From positions 1,984,001-2,048,000 of the forward strand of contig NZ_LT629787.1 of the NCBI RefSeq assembly GCF_900105655.1: DNA of 64,000 nucleotides. The letters run 5' to 3'. The translations under genes and the position numbers were made by a program. This DNA is from Halopseudomonas salegens. Its GTDB lineage: Bacteria; Pseudomonadota; Gammaproteobacteria; Pseudomonadales; Pseudomonadaceae. A model generated the notes under the pieces. That model was given only the letters and a program-made list of their open reading frames with translations. It ran no database searches and was not told where the DNA came from. Below are positions 56,848 to 64,000 of the stretch, one piece after another (position 1 is the first letter of the stretch; each line of letters begins with the position of its first letter).

Positions 56848-58653
56848 TCACTCGCAGCGACGACGTCGCCCGACAACAGCTGTTAATGCGAGCGAAATCG
56901 ACAGCAAGATCACCATCCACTGCGACAGCGACGGAATCGACGCGATATTATCGCTCAGGAGCTGAATCCCTGGACCACCCGGATCAGTGATGGTCGTGCT
57001 GTCAGCGTCGAAGTCGAAGGGTCCACCCTCGGTCAGCGGGAATACGATGCGCGTCTTGTTGCCAACCTGGCTAATGCTCGTAGCAATATTAGCCCAATTC
57101 CCTGACGTGTTCTGCTTCCAGTACCCGTTGATCTCGGCATTGAAGGGTACGAACAGCACCACTTCCTCCGTGGCTCCGGGCGTTACGTTGCTGATGGTGA
57201 AACTGAACATGCCGTAAGGAAACTGCACTCCTGCTGGTCCATTGACCGGTGCCGGCTCGGCGGAGACATTCACCAGTGGCTTGCTCGCGTCGCTGGTTTC
57301 GAGTGTTGCCATCGCAGCGCCAACGGAGGTGTTGAACGACGTCACATGGGCCTGTTGACTGTCCTGAACGCTGTCAGCGTTGCCATCGCCAAAGCCTGTG
57401 CCGTCCGGGTCAGGGACGTTGTTCTCTTCACTTGCATCCACGCCGTCGCCATCATTGGCGTACTCGTAGGCGCCGACATCAACCTGCGTGCCGATAACGC
57501 GCGAAAAGCCGATACCACGCTGATCGGTCGTCAAGGACACAGCCAAGGCATCATTGCCCGTGTCGATCGCAGCACTGCCAGGGAGCAGCGCATGCGTACG
57601 CGTCGGCCCGCCGTTGTTGGCGAGCGCTGCGAGCAGTGGCGTTGCGGCTGATCCGCCGCAAGTATCATCATCGGCGACGGTGTTGTTGTGGGTCATGCTG
57701 CCGCCGCAGTTCTCGAAACCGTTGGCCTGCATCGCGAACAAGGTGTTGTTCAGCGTCACTGTGCCAAAGCTTCTCCAGAGGCCTCCACCCGGCCCCGCCA
57801 AGGCTGTTGGTTCCGCCACATTCGACGCGTTGTCGGCGATCGTGACATTGGTGCTGGCGAAGCTGCCTCCCATGACAGCACCACCACCGCCTGCACCGCG
57901 TGACTGATTGCCACTGAGCGTGACATTGAATGCTGTCGCAGATCCCACGCCTGTTTCCATGCCACCGCCAGCCCCGACGCTGTAGTTACCTTCGATCAGT
58001 GAGCGCTCCAGGACCAGGGTGCCGCGATTGACCAGGCCACCACCAGCCGCATTCGAGTGCAAGTCGCGGAGGGTGCTCTCGCGTATCGTCAGACTGCCGT
58101 TATTATGGATGCCGCCGCCCGACAAGGTGGACTGACTATTTTCGATCAGGACGCGCTCGAGCAGCAACGTACCGTGGTTAAGGATGGCCCCTCCCCCCTT
58201 GAACTGGTCACAGCCGTTACGCACGCCAAGGTCACGCAACACGAGATTGCCGTCTCCCGCTACCCACAGCGGACTGAATCTCGCACCACTTCCTGAACAA
58301 GGCTGCCCACCAACGTTGAACAACGCGGCATCACGTTCGATGATTGCGCCATTGCCGTTGATCGTCAGTTGCGAACGGATGCGCGGCAAGCCTCTGAAGT
58401 CATCCACGGCCGACGTAAGAACGTAGGTGCTGTCTGTGGCGAGTTCGATGACGTCGGCACCGATTGTTCCGGCCACGCAGTCGCCAACGGATTGATCCGA
58501 GCCACTTTCCGCATTCCTGATTGCCTCGATCAGGGAGCATTGACCGTTGGCGGCCACTTCAACTTCTCCGGGTGCAACGGTGATCACCGCCGCATGCGCC
58601 GGTAACGCGAACAGGGCCACGCCGAGCGTGGCGAGTGCAAGACCGGTTTTCAT
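56848..58653 (-). CDS. Beta-helix surface protein with choice-of-anchor domains and IPTL-CTERM tail
   Basis: Secreted protein of 601 residues. A signal peptide (KTGLALATLGVALFALPAHA) is followed by an N-terminal part with CSLIEAIRNAESG and the repeats of a right-handed parallel beta-helix (about 130-330; GGAILNHGTLLLERV, GGGIHNNGSLTIRE, GGGLVNRGTLVLER). A choice-of-anchor Q-like segment (NNGGPTRTHALLPGSAAIDTG ... DQRG ... VDVGAYEY) and a choice-of-anchor U-like segment (PDGTGFGDGNADSVQD ...) come next. The end is IPTL-CTERM: SIPSLSQWMVILL, helix, RRRR. Its start overlaps the stop codon of the glycosyltransferase gene by 4 bp. It is probably displayed on the surface; the function is unknown. 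Confidence 0.85.
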   Translation of the reverse strand: MKTGLALATLGVALFALPAHAAVITVAPGEVEVAANGQCSLIEAIRNAESGSDQSVGDCVAGTIGADVIELATDSTYVLTSAVDDFRGLPRIRSQLTINGNGAIIERDAALFNVGGQPCSGSGARFSPLWVAGDGNLVLRDLGVRNGCDQFKGGGAILNHGTLLLERVLIENSQSTLSGGGIHNNGSLTIRESTLRDLHSNAAGGGLVNRGTLVLERSLIEGNYSVGAGGGMETGVGSATAFNVTLSGNQSRGAGGGGAVMGGSFASTNVTIADNASNVAEPTALAGPGGGLWRSFGTVTLNNTLFAMQANGFENCGGSMTHNNTVADDDTCGGSAATPLLAALANNGGPTRTHALLPGSAAIDTGNDALAVSLTTDQRGIGFSRVIGTQVDVGAYEYANDGDGVDASEENNVPDPDGTGFGDGNADSVQDSQQAHVTSFNTSVGAAMATLETSDASKPLVNVSAEPAPVNGPAGVQFPYGMFSFTISNVTPGATEEVVLFVPFNAEINGYWKQNTSGNWANIATSISQVGNKTRIVFPLTEGGPFDFDADSTTITDPGGPGIQLLSDNIASIPSLSQWMVILLSISLALTAVVGRRRRCE

Positions 58654-60452
58654 GTAAAACCTCTCTCTGGTTCAAGGGGGGGATATGGGTTATGGGGCAT
58701 GTCGCAGGTACAACCGGCACACCCTTGATCAGATGTGCCTCGGATAGGAACGGGAGGGGATACTGCTTTCTCGTGGCGCCGGTAGGCGACAAGCACATAT
58801 GCAGTAGTGGCCGCAGACACCAACAAGACCAACTGGACCACATCGACCCAGCCTGTGCCAGCACCAGTCAAGAGTGGCCATGCGCTGACAAGCACCAAGA
58901 GTTCGAAACCCAGCAGCACACCACAGATGCTCCGGTACGAAAGACGCCTGCGCACACCCTGATCCGCACGCCCCTTGGCTGTGACCTCGAAGGGGGTATT
59001 CGGCGCGACCAGCGCCTTGAACAGTGACATGCAGTACAGCGGGCCAAGGAAGTTGCTCATCACTGCATTCTGGACAATATAGGTCTTGTGCTCAGGCTGA
59101 ATGAAGAAGGTGCGCTCCCACAGGTGGTTGCCGATCACTCCAATCAGTAGCAAACAGAGCATCCCGACCAGCATCAATGGCCCGACCTCCAACGCCACTC
59201 CTGTAATCAGCAGGCCCAGCAACACGGCTTTGCCGAGTACGAAGAAGCCGCCCCACACATAGTAGTTGAGCAGCATGAAACCGAACAATCGGTCCTTCCA
59301 CGAGTAGTGCCGCCACACCTTTGGGAAATAACGGAACAACAGATCAAGCCCGCCGGAAGCCCATCGACGCTGCTGACCAAGAAAGGCGTCCCAGGTCGCG
59401 GGCAACTCACCAACCGCGATCACCTCGTCGACGTAGATACCACGCAAGCCGAGGGCTCGCAGTCGCATCATCATCAGGTAATCCTCGGTCAGATGCACCG
59501 GATAGAAACCGCCCAGCGCATCAAAAGCGCTGCGACGGAAAGTAGTATGAGCGCCAACGATGACGGTCATACCCAGACCGAAGTAGCTGCGATGGACCAA
59601 GCCGAAGAAGGTATCACGCTCCAGACTGGCCGCGCGGGTGATGAAATTGTCATCGCGGTTGCGGAATACCTCAGGCCCCTGCACATAGGCCACATCCGGG
59701 TCACCGAAAAACGGAAGAACGGAACGGTAGAAATCCGGCTCGGGGATGTGATCCAGATCCATGAAAGTGATCAGGTCATAGCTTTCCGCCCGCGTTGCAT
59801 CCAGCCAGGCGTTGATGTTCCCGCCCTTCTGCCGGGCCTGGAAAGTGCGGAAGCTGCGCCCGGACGGCACGTCGTTGTAGCGTTCGACCCCGTTGCGCGT
59901 GAAATGGAAGAAGCGAACGTCGCGATCGTGGTAACGGCGATTGAACTCCGCGACCAGCTTGCGCACTCGCGGGTCGTCCTCTTCGTCCAGCACCCAGTGG
60001 TCAAGGGCATTGTCGCCAGCCGACACCGCGGCCATGCCGGCCAGTTTCTGTTCGAGCAAGCCGAACTCCCGGCTTGGCACGATAGTGGTCGCCATCGCGA
60101 TGCGCAGGCCCGTGGGCAGCTCTGTCCGGGTCGCTATCGCACGCCGCATCGCGAGCACGCGATAGACGTAGAGCGCCTGCCACAGCACCGCCAAAGTGCA
60201 GGTCATCACGATGATCGCAAACACCACGCTCGGGCTGAAAAAGCGCGGCAAGAGCATGCCCATCAAGGTCACTGCAAGCCACAGCATCCCTGCGAGCAAC
60301 CCGACCTGCAGAATAATGAACAACACACGACGACTGGCGCCAACGACCGGGACCAAACGATAGGATGGAGGTGCGGCAGCCCCACAAGAATGAGTATCCG
60401 AGCCACTCGATTGAGAGCCGGAAGGGCTGGCATCACTCACATTCAATGTCAT
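58650..60452 (-). CDS. Processive GT2 glycosyltransferase, cellulose-synthase-like membrane protein
   Basis: About 600 residues; I use the ATG at 60452 (the frame is open to 60497). Two N-terminal helices (about 45-105) are followed by a GT-A catalytic domain with HWVLDEEDDPR, a D-x-D region in FMDLDHIPEPDF, LTEDYLMM as the acid motif and QQRRW as the processive-synthase signature. Four to five more helices follow, with a Cys-rich tail (CAGCTC). It likely makes or extrudes a polysaccharide using UDP- or GDP-sugar. It has no PilZ domain and no BcsB/C neighbours. It is the first gene of a two-gene operon with the IPTL-CTERM protein. Confidence 0.88.
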   Translation of the reverse strand: MTLNVSDASPSGSQSSGSDTHSCGAAAPPSYRLVPVVGASRRVLFIILQVGLLAGMLWLAVTLMGMLLPRFFSPSVVFAIIVMTCTLAVLWQALYVYRVLAMRRAIATRTELPTGLRIAMATTIVPSREFGLLEQKLAGMAAVSAGDNALDHWVLDEEDDPRVRKLVAEFNRRYHDRDVRFFHFTRNGVERYNDVPSGRSFRTFQARQKGGNINAWLDATRAESYDLITFMDLDHIPEPDFYRSVLPFFGDPDVAYVQGPEVFRNRDDNFITRAASLERDTFFGLVHRSYFGLGMTVIVGAHTTFRRSAFDALGGFYPVHLTEDYLMMMRLRALGLRGIYVDEVIAVGELPATWDAFLGQQRRWASGGLDLLFRYFPKVWRHYSWKDRLFGFMLLNYYVWGGFFVLGKAVLLGLLITGVALEVGPLMLVGMLCLLLIGVIGNHLWERTFFIQPEHKTYIVQNAVMSNFLGPLYCMSLFKALVAPNTPFEVTAKGRADQGVRRRLSYRSICGVLLGFELLVLVSAWPLLTGAGTGWVDVVQLVLLVSAATTAYVLVAYRRHEKAVSPPVPIRGTSDQGCAGCTCDMPHNPYPPLEPERGFT

Positions 60453-60670
60453 CAACTCCCTGTACAGTGACCACAGTCTGGTATTCATTCCAGGCAATTC
60501 GCAGCCCCAGGATTACCTCTGGTTCAGGCATTTAAAGACTAAACCACATAAACCGCGAGCCGTCCAGACTGATGACCTATGCGGGCGCCGGCTATAAGCA
60601 GCAAGTCGGAACCCTCCAGTTTCAGGTTTTACTTGCCGTTTGCCGCTAAGGATAGCGCTTCACGCGCCCC

Positions 60671-62194
60671 TTACTTCACCTCCACCGCCAGGCTCTCGGC
60701 AATTTTCTTCTGCCAGATCGCCGGACCCGTGATGTGCGCGGATTCACCCGTGCTGTCAACCGCGACAGTCACCGGCATATCTTCCACCTCAAACTCGTAG
60801 ATAGCTTCCATACCCAGCTCCGGGAAAGCCACTACATCGGCTTTCTTGATTGCCTGGGCGACCAGGTAAGCAGCACCGCCCACTGCCATCAAATAGACAG
60901 CCTTGTGATCCTTGATCGCCTCAATGGCGATCGGACCACGTTCGGCCTTGCCGATCATTCCAAGCAGACCGGTCTGCTCCAGAATCGGACGGGTAAACTT
61001 GTCCATGCGCGTGGCAGTGGTCGGGCCGGCCGGTCCGACCACCTCTTCACGTACCGGATCTACCGGGCCTACGTAGTAGATAAAGCGGCCCTTCAGATCT
61101 ACCGGAAGCTCTTCACCCTTGTTTAGCATGTCGACCATACGCTTGTGCGCAGCATCGCGGCCAGTCAGCATCTTGCCGGACAGCAGCACAGTTTCACCAC
61201 TCTTCCAGGTCTGTACTTCTTCCGGGGTCAGGGTATCCATATTGGCGCGGCGAACACCGGTGCCGACTTCCCAGGTGATATCCGGGTAGGCATCCATCGG
61301 CGGTGCCTGCAGTTCCGCAGGACCACTGCCGTCGAGCACAAAATGCGCATGGCGGGTTGCCGCGCAATTCGGGATCATGCACACCGGCAGACTGGCCGCA
61401 TGCGTCGGATAATCCTTGATCTTGATATCCAGCACCGTGGTCAGGCCACCCAGACCTTGCGCACCGATACCCAGGGCATTGACCTTGTCCATGATTTCCA
61501 GGCGCAGCTCCTCGACCCGGTTCTGCGGACCGCGTGCACGCAACTCATGGATATCGATGGAATCCATCAAGGATTCCTTGGCCAGCACGGCGGCTTTCTC
61601 GGCGGTACCACCGATACCGATGCCCAGCATACCCGGCGGACACCAGCCAGCACCCATGGTCGGCACGGTTTTGAGCACCCAGTCAACAATCGAGTCGGAC
61701 GGATTGAGCATGACCATTTTCGATTTGTTCTCGGAGCCGCCACCCTTGGCCGCCACATCAAACTCGATGCCGTCGCCCGGCACTACCTGGTAGTGAATCA
61801 CCGCCGGGGTGTTGTCCTTGGTGTTGGTCCGCTTGCCCGCCGGATCAGCCAGAATGGAGGCACGCAACACATTATCCGGATGGTTGTAGGCCTGACGGAC
61901 GCCTTCATTGATCATGTCGTCCAGGCTCATGGTCGCGCCATCCCACTGCACGTTCATGCCGACACGGGCGAACACGGTCACAATACCGGTATCCTGGCAG
62001 ATCGGCCGGTGCCCGGTGGCACACATGCGTGAGTTGATCAGAATCTGTGCCATGGCATCGCGTGCCGCCTGTGATTCTTCACGTTCGTAGGCTTCATGCA
62101 CAGCCTGAATGAAATCCACCGGATGATAGTAGGAAATGTACTGCAGCGCCTCGGCTACACTCTGGATCACATCATCTTGTTTGATAACAGCCAT
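60671..62194 (-). CDS. fumA: Fumarate hydratase, class I (4Fe-4S)
   Basis: TCA-cycle enzyme interconverting fumarate and malate. 507 residues from the ATG at 62194; earlier in-frame residues are not family-like. It has the N-terminal catalytic part (CATGHRPICQDTGIVTVFARVG) and the C-terminal swivel domain (CMIPNCAATRHAHFVLDG, and GPTTATRMDKFTRPILEQTG). Cluster cysteines lie in CQDTG, CPPGMLG and CMIPNCA. It is divergent from the diguanylate cyclase gene, matching the P. aeruginosa PA4333-PA4332-PA4331 order. Confidence 0.97.
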   Translation of the reverse strand: MAVIKQDDVIQSVAEALQYISYYHPVDFIQAVHEAYEREESQAARDAMAQILINSRMCATGHRPICQDTGIVTVFARVGMNVQWDGATMSLDDMINEGVRQAYNHPDNVLRASILADPAGKRTNTKDNTPAVIHYQVVPGDGIEFDVAAKGGGSENKSKMVMLNPSDSIVDWVLKTVPTMGAGWCPPGMLGIGIGGTAEKAAVLAKESLMDSIDIHELRARGPQNRVEELRLEIMDKVNALGIGAQGLGGLTTVLDIKIKDYPTHAASLPVCMIPNCAATRHAHFVLDGSGPAELQAPPMDAYPDITWEVGTGVRRANMDTLTPEEVQTWKSGETVLLSGKMLTGRDAAHKRMVDMLNKGEELPVDLKGRFIYYVGPVDPVREEVVGPAGPTTATRMDKFTRPILEQTGLLGMIGKAERGPIAIEAIKDHKAVYLMAVGGAAYLVAQAIKKADVVAFPELGMEAIYEFEVEDMPVTVAVDSTGESAHITGPAIWQKKIAESLAVEVK

Positions 62195-62506
62195 GCTGAA
62201 ACAGACTCCTCTGGTTAGTGGCAAGCAACCAATACAACCGCTGCGGCCAGGGCAATATCGGTGACGCCGCGCGTAACCGATTTTTCAGTACTTTAATGTG
62301 GCAAAGTGTGCACTGGTTCACAGACACAACCCACCAAATCACGGATAATGGGCGGCTGAATAACGCCCGGAAAATCAGGCCCGCATTATACCCAAGCTGG
62401 CCCACCTTCAAACCCGCATTTATGCGCGCTCGACCAAAGGCTAGGCAACAGAGTCAATTCGAGTTAAATTGACGTCAAAATGCCATCATCGGGAAGAGGG
62501 CATCAC
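62195..62506. other. 312-bp region between fumA and the diguanylate cyclase gene
   Basis: No gene was seen. It must hold two divergent promoters. It contains a short imperfect hairpin (GGGCG...CGCCC, about 62350-62370). No Fur- or Anr-type site was recognised. Confidence 0.6.
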
Positions 62507-63634
62507 GTGACAGACACGGATACCGCTACACAAGCCAAATTTCAGCGCCTGCGCCTGCAGCGCTTTCTTATGGCCCAGCTTAATTACCTTATTACCTATG
62601 TGGTTATCATTACCACCTGGTTGTTCGGTGAGTATCACGGCACTGAATTGCAGGCCCTGAGTCACATATTGATCGGTTTCGGCACCCAGGCGGTTTTTCT
62701 CTGGCTGTTGATCAGCAACCTTAATCTGAAATTCCGCGACCCCAGCATGACGGTGGCACAAATCGTCGTCGCCACGCTGTTGCTGACCTATATGCTGGTC
62801 TACGTGGGTGAGTTGCGTGGCAGCATGACCACTGTATACGCCATCATCCTGCTGTTTGGCGTGTTCCAGCTCAGCCGCCGGGCCTTTGTTGTCTGCTCCG
62901 GCTTTGCCCTCGCCTGCTTTGGCAGTCTGATTATTCTGGAACCTATGCTGCTGCCGGAGCCGGCACCCGTCAACCGCATGCTGCTGCAATGGTTCCTGCT
63001 CGCATGCTTTCTCGCCTGGGTGTCAATGTTCTGCAGCTACATCCGCGATTTGCGTGAACGCCTGCAAATGCGCCACAACACCCTTCAGGTGCATCAGGAA
63101 ACCCTGAAAGGCATGATGGGACAACTGGAAAGCCTGGCGACCACTGACGGCCTGACCGGACTACTGAACCGCCGCACGTTTTACCAGGAAGCCGACCGTC
63201 GACTGACCCTGCTGACTCCGGGAAAAACTGCCGGGCTGGCAGTCATCGACCTTGATCACTTCAAGCAGGTCAACGACACCTACGGGCATGACGTCGGTGA
63301 CAAGGTGCTGAAAAGTTTTGCCCAGATAGCCCGTGAAAGCCTGCGCGAAGATGACCTGCTGGCCCGGTTCGGTGGCGAAGAATTCATCCTGCTGATTCAC
63401 CATGCCGACGTCGACCTGCTCAATCAATGCGTTGAACGCATTCGTCAGCGCTTTGCGCAGACACGATTTGCCGGTTTACCAGAAGACTATCGCTGCACTC
63501 TGTCAGCCGGCTTGAGTCTGCTCGGCCCAGGTGACAGGCTGGATGAACGCATTCGTCAGGCAGACCAGGCTCTCTACGCGGCCAAGGCAGCCGGACGCAA
63601 TTGCAGCCAGATCAGCGACGCGGCCTATGCCTGA
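62507..63634 (+). CDS. Diguanylate cyclase with membrane N-terminus, SadC-like position
   Basis: Makes c-di-GMP from two GTP. 375 residues from the GTG at 62507 (GAGGG upstream); an in-frame ATG at 62480 is possible. Five or six membrane helices (about 20-185) and a coiled-coil link lead to a GGDEF domain with active-site GGEEF (ARFGGEEFILLIHH). An inhibitory I-site R-E-D-D (RxxD) lies five residues before GGEEF. The neighbours match the sadC locus of P. aeruginosa, where SadC promotes surface attachment. The sequence alone supports an active enzyme. Confidence 0.92.
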   Translation: MTDTDTATQAKFQRLRLQRFLMAQLNYLITYVVIITTWLFGEYHGTELQALSHILIGFGTQAVFLWLLISNLNLKFRDPSMTVAQIVVATLLLTYMLVYVGELRGSMTTVYAIILLFGVFQLSRRAFVVCSGFALACFGSLIILEPMLLPEPAPVNRMLLQWFLLACFLAWVSMFCSYIRDLRERLQMRHNTLQVHQETLKGMMGQLESLATTDGLTGLLNRRTFYQEADRRLTLLTPGKTAGLAVIDLDHFKQVNDTYGHDVGDKVLKSFAQIARESLREDDLLARFGGEEFILLIHHADVDLLNQCVERIRQRFAQTRFAGLPEDYRCTLSAGLSLLGPGDRLDERIRQADQALYAAKAAGRNCSQISDAAYA

Positions 63635-64000
63635 GATCAAGCTCGCAGACCGACAGATCAGTCTGCCGCCTGGCAGCAACCTGCTCGATGGTTTGCTGGC
63701 TGCCGGCGCTCAGGTTCCTTATTCATGCCGCTCCGGGCACTGCCAGACCTGCCTGCTGCAAAATCACCAGGCGCTGGCAGATGATGACCCGGCCTGCTGC
63801 AACTTGAGCCCTGAACAACGCGCAGCTGGCTGGCTACTGGCTTGTCAGTGCCAGGTTACCCAGGACCTCGATTTGCACCCCTTCGACCCGCGCCACAGTG
63901 CCGTACCCGCACTGATCACCGGTCAAACCCGTTTGGCGGATGATGTGCTGGAACTGCGTCTGCGCCCCCGCGGGCTGTTACGCTACTTCGCTGGCCAGCA
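63627..64000 (+). CDS. Ferredoxin reductase with N-terminal 2Fe-2S domain, cut by the window end
   Basis: Translated from the ATG at 63627, which overlaps the end of the cyclase gene by 8 bp. The first 85 residues are a plant-type ferredoxin with cysteines in SCRSGHCQTC and, later, the fourth ligand in LACQCQV. The FAD-binding part begins at ITGQTRLADDVLELRL and continues out of the window. The family passes electrons from NAD(P)H to a partner oxygenase or other enzyme. It is the PA4331-type neighbour of fumA. Only 124 residues are visible. Confidence 0.88.
   Translation, partial: MPEIKLADRQISLPPGSNLLDGLLAAGAQVPYSCRSGHCQTCLLQNHQALADDDPACCNLSPEQRAAGWLLACQCQVTQDLDLHPFDPRHSAVPALITGQTRLADDVLELRLRPRGLLRYFAGQ

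Noticed and set aside
59307..60470. Long open frame of 387 codons on the plus strand, opposite the glycosyltransferase gene
   Set aside because: It lies wholly inside a gene with clear catalytic motifs. Its translation has no domain or signal and looks like a shadow frame.
61145..62032. Open frame of 295 codons opposite fumA
   Set aside because: His/Gln/Arg-rich shadow of a conserved gene; no ribosome site or domain.

Overview
The window is chromosomal DNA of a gammaproteobacterium, most likely a member of the Pseudomonadaceae with moderate GC, perhaps the Halopseudomonas (P. pertucinogena) lineage. This rests on remembered gene order, not on a database search. Three blocks look like Pseudomonas neighbourhoods: dusA-tal-rssC-rssB-PilZ-mlaA (then queF, an ABC-2 exporter, fadE and a PA2817-type gene); ccoNOQP-ccoGHIS-safE-hemN-like-anr-apt; and fumA-diguanylate cyclase-ferredoxin reductase. 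No rRNA, CRISPR array, insertion sequence, integrase or prophage was seen. One tRNA gene, tRNA-Pro(CGG), is present.

Layout. 0-3.4 kb: a cut-off LysR regulator divergent from an EmrA/EmrB-type efflux pair with a Fur-box-like sequence just before its start. 3.6-4.5 kb: a secreted DUF1566 protein with an IPTL-CTERM sorting tail. 4.8-10.3 kb: tRNA dihydrouridine synthase, transaldolase, an RssB/RssC phosphatase and anti-sigma-antagonist pair, a PilZ protein, MlaA and a DUF4404 protein. 10.3-17.8 kb: queF, an ABC-2 exporter, fadE, a PA2817-family protein, dcd and mrp/apbC. 18-21.2 kb: a TRAP transporter whose binding protein is divergent from its two membrane subunits. 21.3-23.7 kb: a chemoreceptor with a C-terminal putative sensory domain, and an alpha/beta hydrolase.

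23.7-35.2 kb is a microaerobic respiration block. It holds the cbb3 oxidase structural genes, its assembly genes, a SafE-like membrane protein, a HemN-like radical-SAM protein, the oxygen regulator Anr and apt. Anr-type sites lie before ccoN and, as a perfect consensus, inside the 3' end of safE before the hemN-like gene, so Anr probably controls its neighbours. 35.3-38.8 kb: a BacNav-type voltage-gated sodium channel, a LuxR-type response regulator and a hybrid histidine kinase. 38.8-42.4 kb: glpD, glpK and arfB. 42.4-46.5 kb: a LysR regulator, fdhD and a YdeP-type molybdopterin oxidoreductase. A predicted outer-membrane protein and a TonB-dependent receptor with a Fur-like box follow, then tRNA-Pro and the molybdenum cofactor genes mobA, moaB and moeA. 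52.7-56.7 kb: gabT, acs and phhB. 56.8-60.5 kb: an accessory-looking two-gene operon coding for a processive GT2 glycosyltransferase and a beta-helix protein with an IPTL-CTERM tail. 60.7-64 kb: class I fumarase, a SadC-like diguanylate cyclase and a truncated ferredoxin reductase.

The most unusual items are the HemN-like protein, which is tied to a textbook Anr promoter but has lost several residues that define HemN; the GT2/IPTL-CTERM operon together with a second IPTL-CTERM protein 52 kb away; the BacNav channel; the chemoreceptor with a C-terminal extra domain; and the TRAP binding protein made as a lipoprotein with an acidic Ala-rich tail.
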